Source: Natronococcus sp. CG52 (GTDB lineage: Archaea; Halobacteriota; Halobacteria; Halobacteriales; Natrialbaceae). Taken from it: a DNA stretch of 64,000 nucleotides. The position numbers were made by a program, and so were the translations under genes. The stretch's first letter is position 1. The number at the start of each line of letters is the position of its first letter. Below, piece after piece: positions 62,921 to 64,000 of this stretch. The notes under the pieces are model-generated. The model was not told the DNA's origin and did no database searches. It saw nothing but the letters and a program-made list of their open reading frames with translations. The stretch spans positions 3,844,001 to 3,908,000 of the forward strand of contig NZ_CP099391.1 of the NCBI RefSeq assembly GCF_023913515.1, given 5' to 3'.

Positions 62921-64000
62921 TCACCACCAGCGGTTCTCTATCAGCCGGTCGATAGCCTCCTCGAGGGTCGCCTCGTTTCGCGAGAACGTAAACCGGATCC
63001 AGTCGGCCTCGACGTCGGGATCCGTGTAGAAGCTGCTGCCGGGAACGGCGGCGACGCCGGCCTCCCGGATCAGCCGGTAGCAGAACTCGATATCGCTCTC
63101 GTCCGTCGGGTACCGCGTCATGATGTAGTAGGCACCGTCCGGTTTGACGGGGTCCAGTCCCGCCTCGAGTAATCCGTCGTAGAGGAGGTCCCGGCGCTTC
63201 TCGTAGGAGTCGGACAGCTCGTCGTAGTACGAGTCGGGAAGCGACAGCGCTTCGACCCCCGCCCGCTGGAACGGCGTCGGCGCGCAGATGCTCGTGTAGT
63301 CGTGGATCTTCCGGAGTTCCTTCGAGAGGTACTCGGGGGCGAGACAGAAGCCGACCCGCCACCCGGTAACGCTGAACGTCTTGGACATCCCCGTACAGAC
63401 GACGGTCCGTTCGGCGAGATTGCCGACCTCGACCGGACTGCAGTACTCCTCGTAGACGATGTGCTCGTAGATTTCGTCGGTCAGCACGATCAGGTCGTGT
63501 TCGACCGCGATCTCCTCGATCGTCTCGAGTTCCTCGCGGGAGAAGATTTTCCCGGTCGGATTCATCGGCGTATTGAGAACGAGAATCCGGGCGCGCTCGG
63601 CCGCCTCGGCGAGACGCTCGGCGTCGATCGTGAGGTCGTCGGTGATGTCGAGGGGGATCGGCGTGGCGCCGGCGAACTGGCTCGCCGGGATGTAGCTCTC
63701 GTAGACCGGCTCGAAGTAAATCACCTCGTCGCCCGCTCCCGCGAGGGAGAGCATCGTCGACATGATCGCCTCGCTGGTGCCGCTGGTGATCGTGACCTCC
63801 GTCTCGGGGTCGTAGGTGACCCCCTTCCACTCGGCGTAGCGTTCCGAGACGGCCTCCCTGAGTTCCGGCAGCCCCCAGGTGATCGTGTACTGGCTGTCGG
63901 TGTCGATCGCCTCCTTCGCGGCGGCTTTGATCTCGGGCGGCGTCTCGTCCTCGTCGGGGATCCCCTGGGACAGGTTGATCGCGTCCTTTCGAATCGCCTC
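62921..64000 (-). CDS. PLP-dependent aminotransferase, class I/II (N-terminus cut off)
   Basis: 359 residues are visible and the frame is open to the right edge, so only about 20-30 N-terminal residues are missing. NLSQGIPDEDETPPEIKAA, GLPELREAVSERYAEWKG, LNTPMNPTGKIF and the PLP lysine in CTGMSKTFSVTGWRVGF are all present, which places it with AspC-like aminotransferases. Substrate may be an aromatic or aliphatic amino acid; cannot be settled. The C-terminal region is complete, ending RLIENRWW. Confidence 0.92.
   Translation of the reverse strand, partial: EAIRKDAINLSQGIPDEDETPPEIKAAAKEAIDTDSQYTITWGLPELREAVSERYAEWKGVTYDPETEVTITSGTSEAIMSTMLSLAGAGDEVIYFEPVYESYIPASQFAGATPIPLDITDDLTIDAERLAEAAERARILVLNTPMNPTGKIFSREELETIEEIAVEHDLIVLTDEIYEHIVYEEYCSPVEVGNLAERTVVCTGMSKTFSVTGWRVGFCLAPEYLSKELRKIHDYTSICAPTPFQRAGVEALSLPDSYYDELSDSYEKRRDLLYDGLLEAGLDPVKPDGAYYIMTRYPTDESDIEFCYRLIREAGVAAVPGSSFYTDPDVEADWIRFTFSRNEATLEEAIDRLIENRWW

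Overview
The window comes from a halophilic archaeon, most likely order Natrialbales (Natrinema/Haloterrigena-like). The evidence is GC-rich sequence with many CTCGAG/TCGA words, very acidic proteins, archaeal information genes (TBP, eIF1A, RfcC, RNase Z, Trm-G10, a TIGR01177-type methyltransferase), a type IV prepilin peptidase, a halophilic [2Fe-2S] ferredoxin, and many genes with a TATA-like box about 25-30 bp before the start codon, as expected for leaderless transcripts. The genus is an inference. No rRNA or tRNA gene and no CRISPR array was seen.

Layout. 1-2.4 kb is an unstable edge: a cut-off S8 protease, an aminotransferase remnant, and an IS5-type element whose transposase is broken but which still carries a DMT-family exporter gene between its ends. 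2.4-16 kb is mainly housekeeping: eIF1A, a DUF460 RNase H-fold protein, RNase Z, a secreted DUF7282-like protein, RfcC, an acyl-CoA thioesterase, a Tat-exported esterase, a nucleoside deoxyribosyltransferase, Trm-G10 and TBP. 16-23 kb has hisG behind three tandem promoter-like repeats, and a head-to-head pair of CopB-type and CopA-type metal ATPases. 23-29 kb has a SpoIIM-type membrane protein, Prs, an H-NOX-like protein, an HExxH surface peptidase and an Lrp/AsnC regulator. 29-40 kb has IleS, a UDG-family protein, a Rieske protein, a MEDS-GAF-GAF histidine kinase, a HIT protein, prepilin peptidase and ferredoxin. 40-48 kb has PiT phosphate permease, a membrane-anchored octapeptide-repeat protein, UspA, an SLC13 permease, hisA, hisB and an ACT regulator. 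48-64 kb has an IMPACT protein, a complete TAXI-type TRAP transporter operon, an S9 peptidase, CstA, Upp, a DUF5828-like protein and a cut-off aminotransferase.

Connections. hisG, hisA and hisB are scattered over 31 kb as separate units. Prs makes the PRPP used by HisG and Upp. The TRAP operon (binding protein, DUF1850 protein, fused permease) and CstA suggest uptake of organic acids or peptides. The two ATPases form a metal-efflux locus with an inverted repeat around the copA TATA box.

Decayed genes are frequent (aminotransferase, transposase, aldo/keto reductase, GNAT, several membrane-protein pieces). The least explained items are the octad-repeat membrane protein, the tandem promoter repeats before hisG, a 67-bp palindromic repeat family, palindromes that enclose TATA boxes, and the transporter gene inside an IS.
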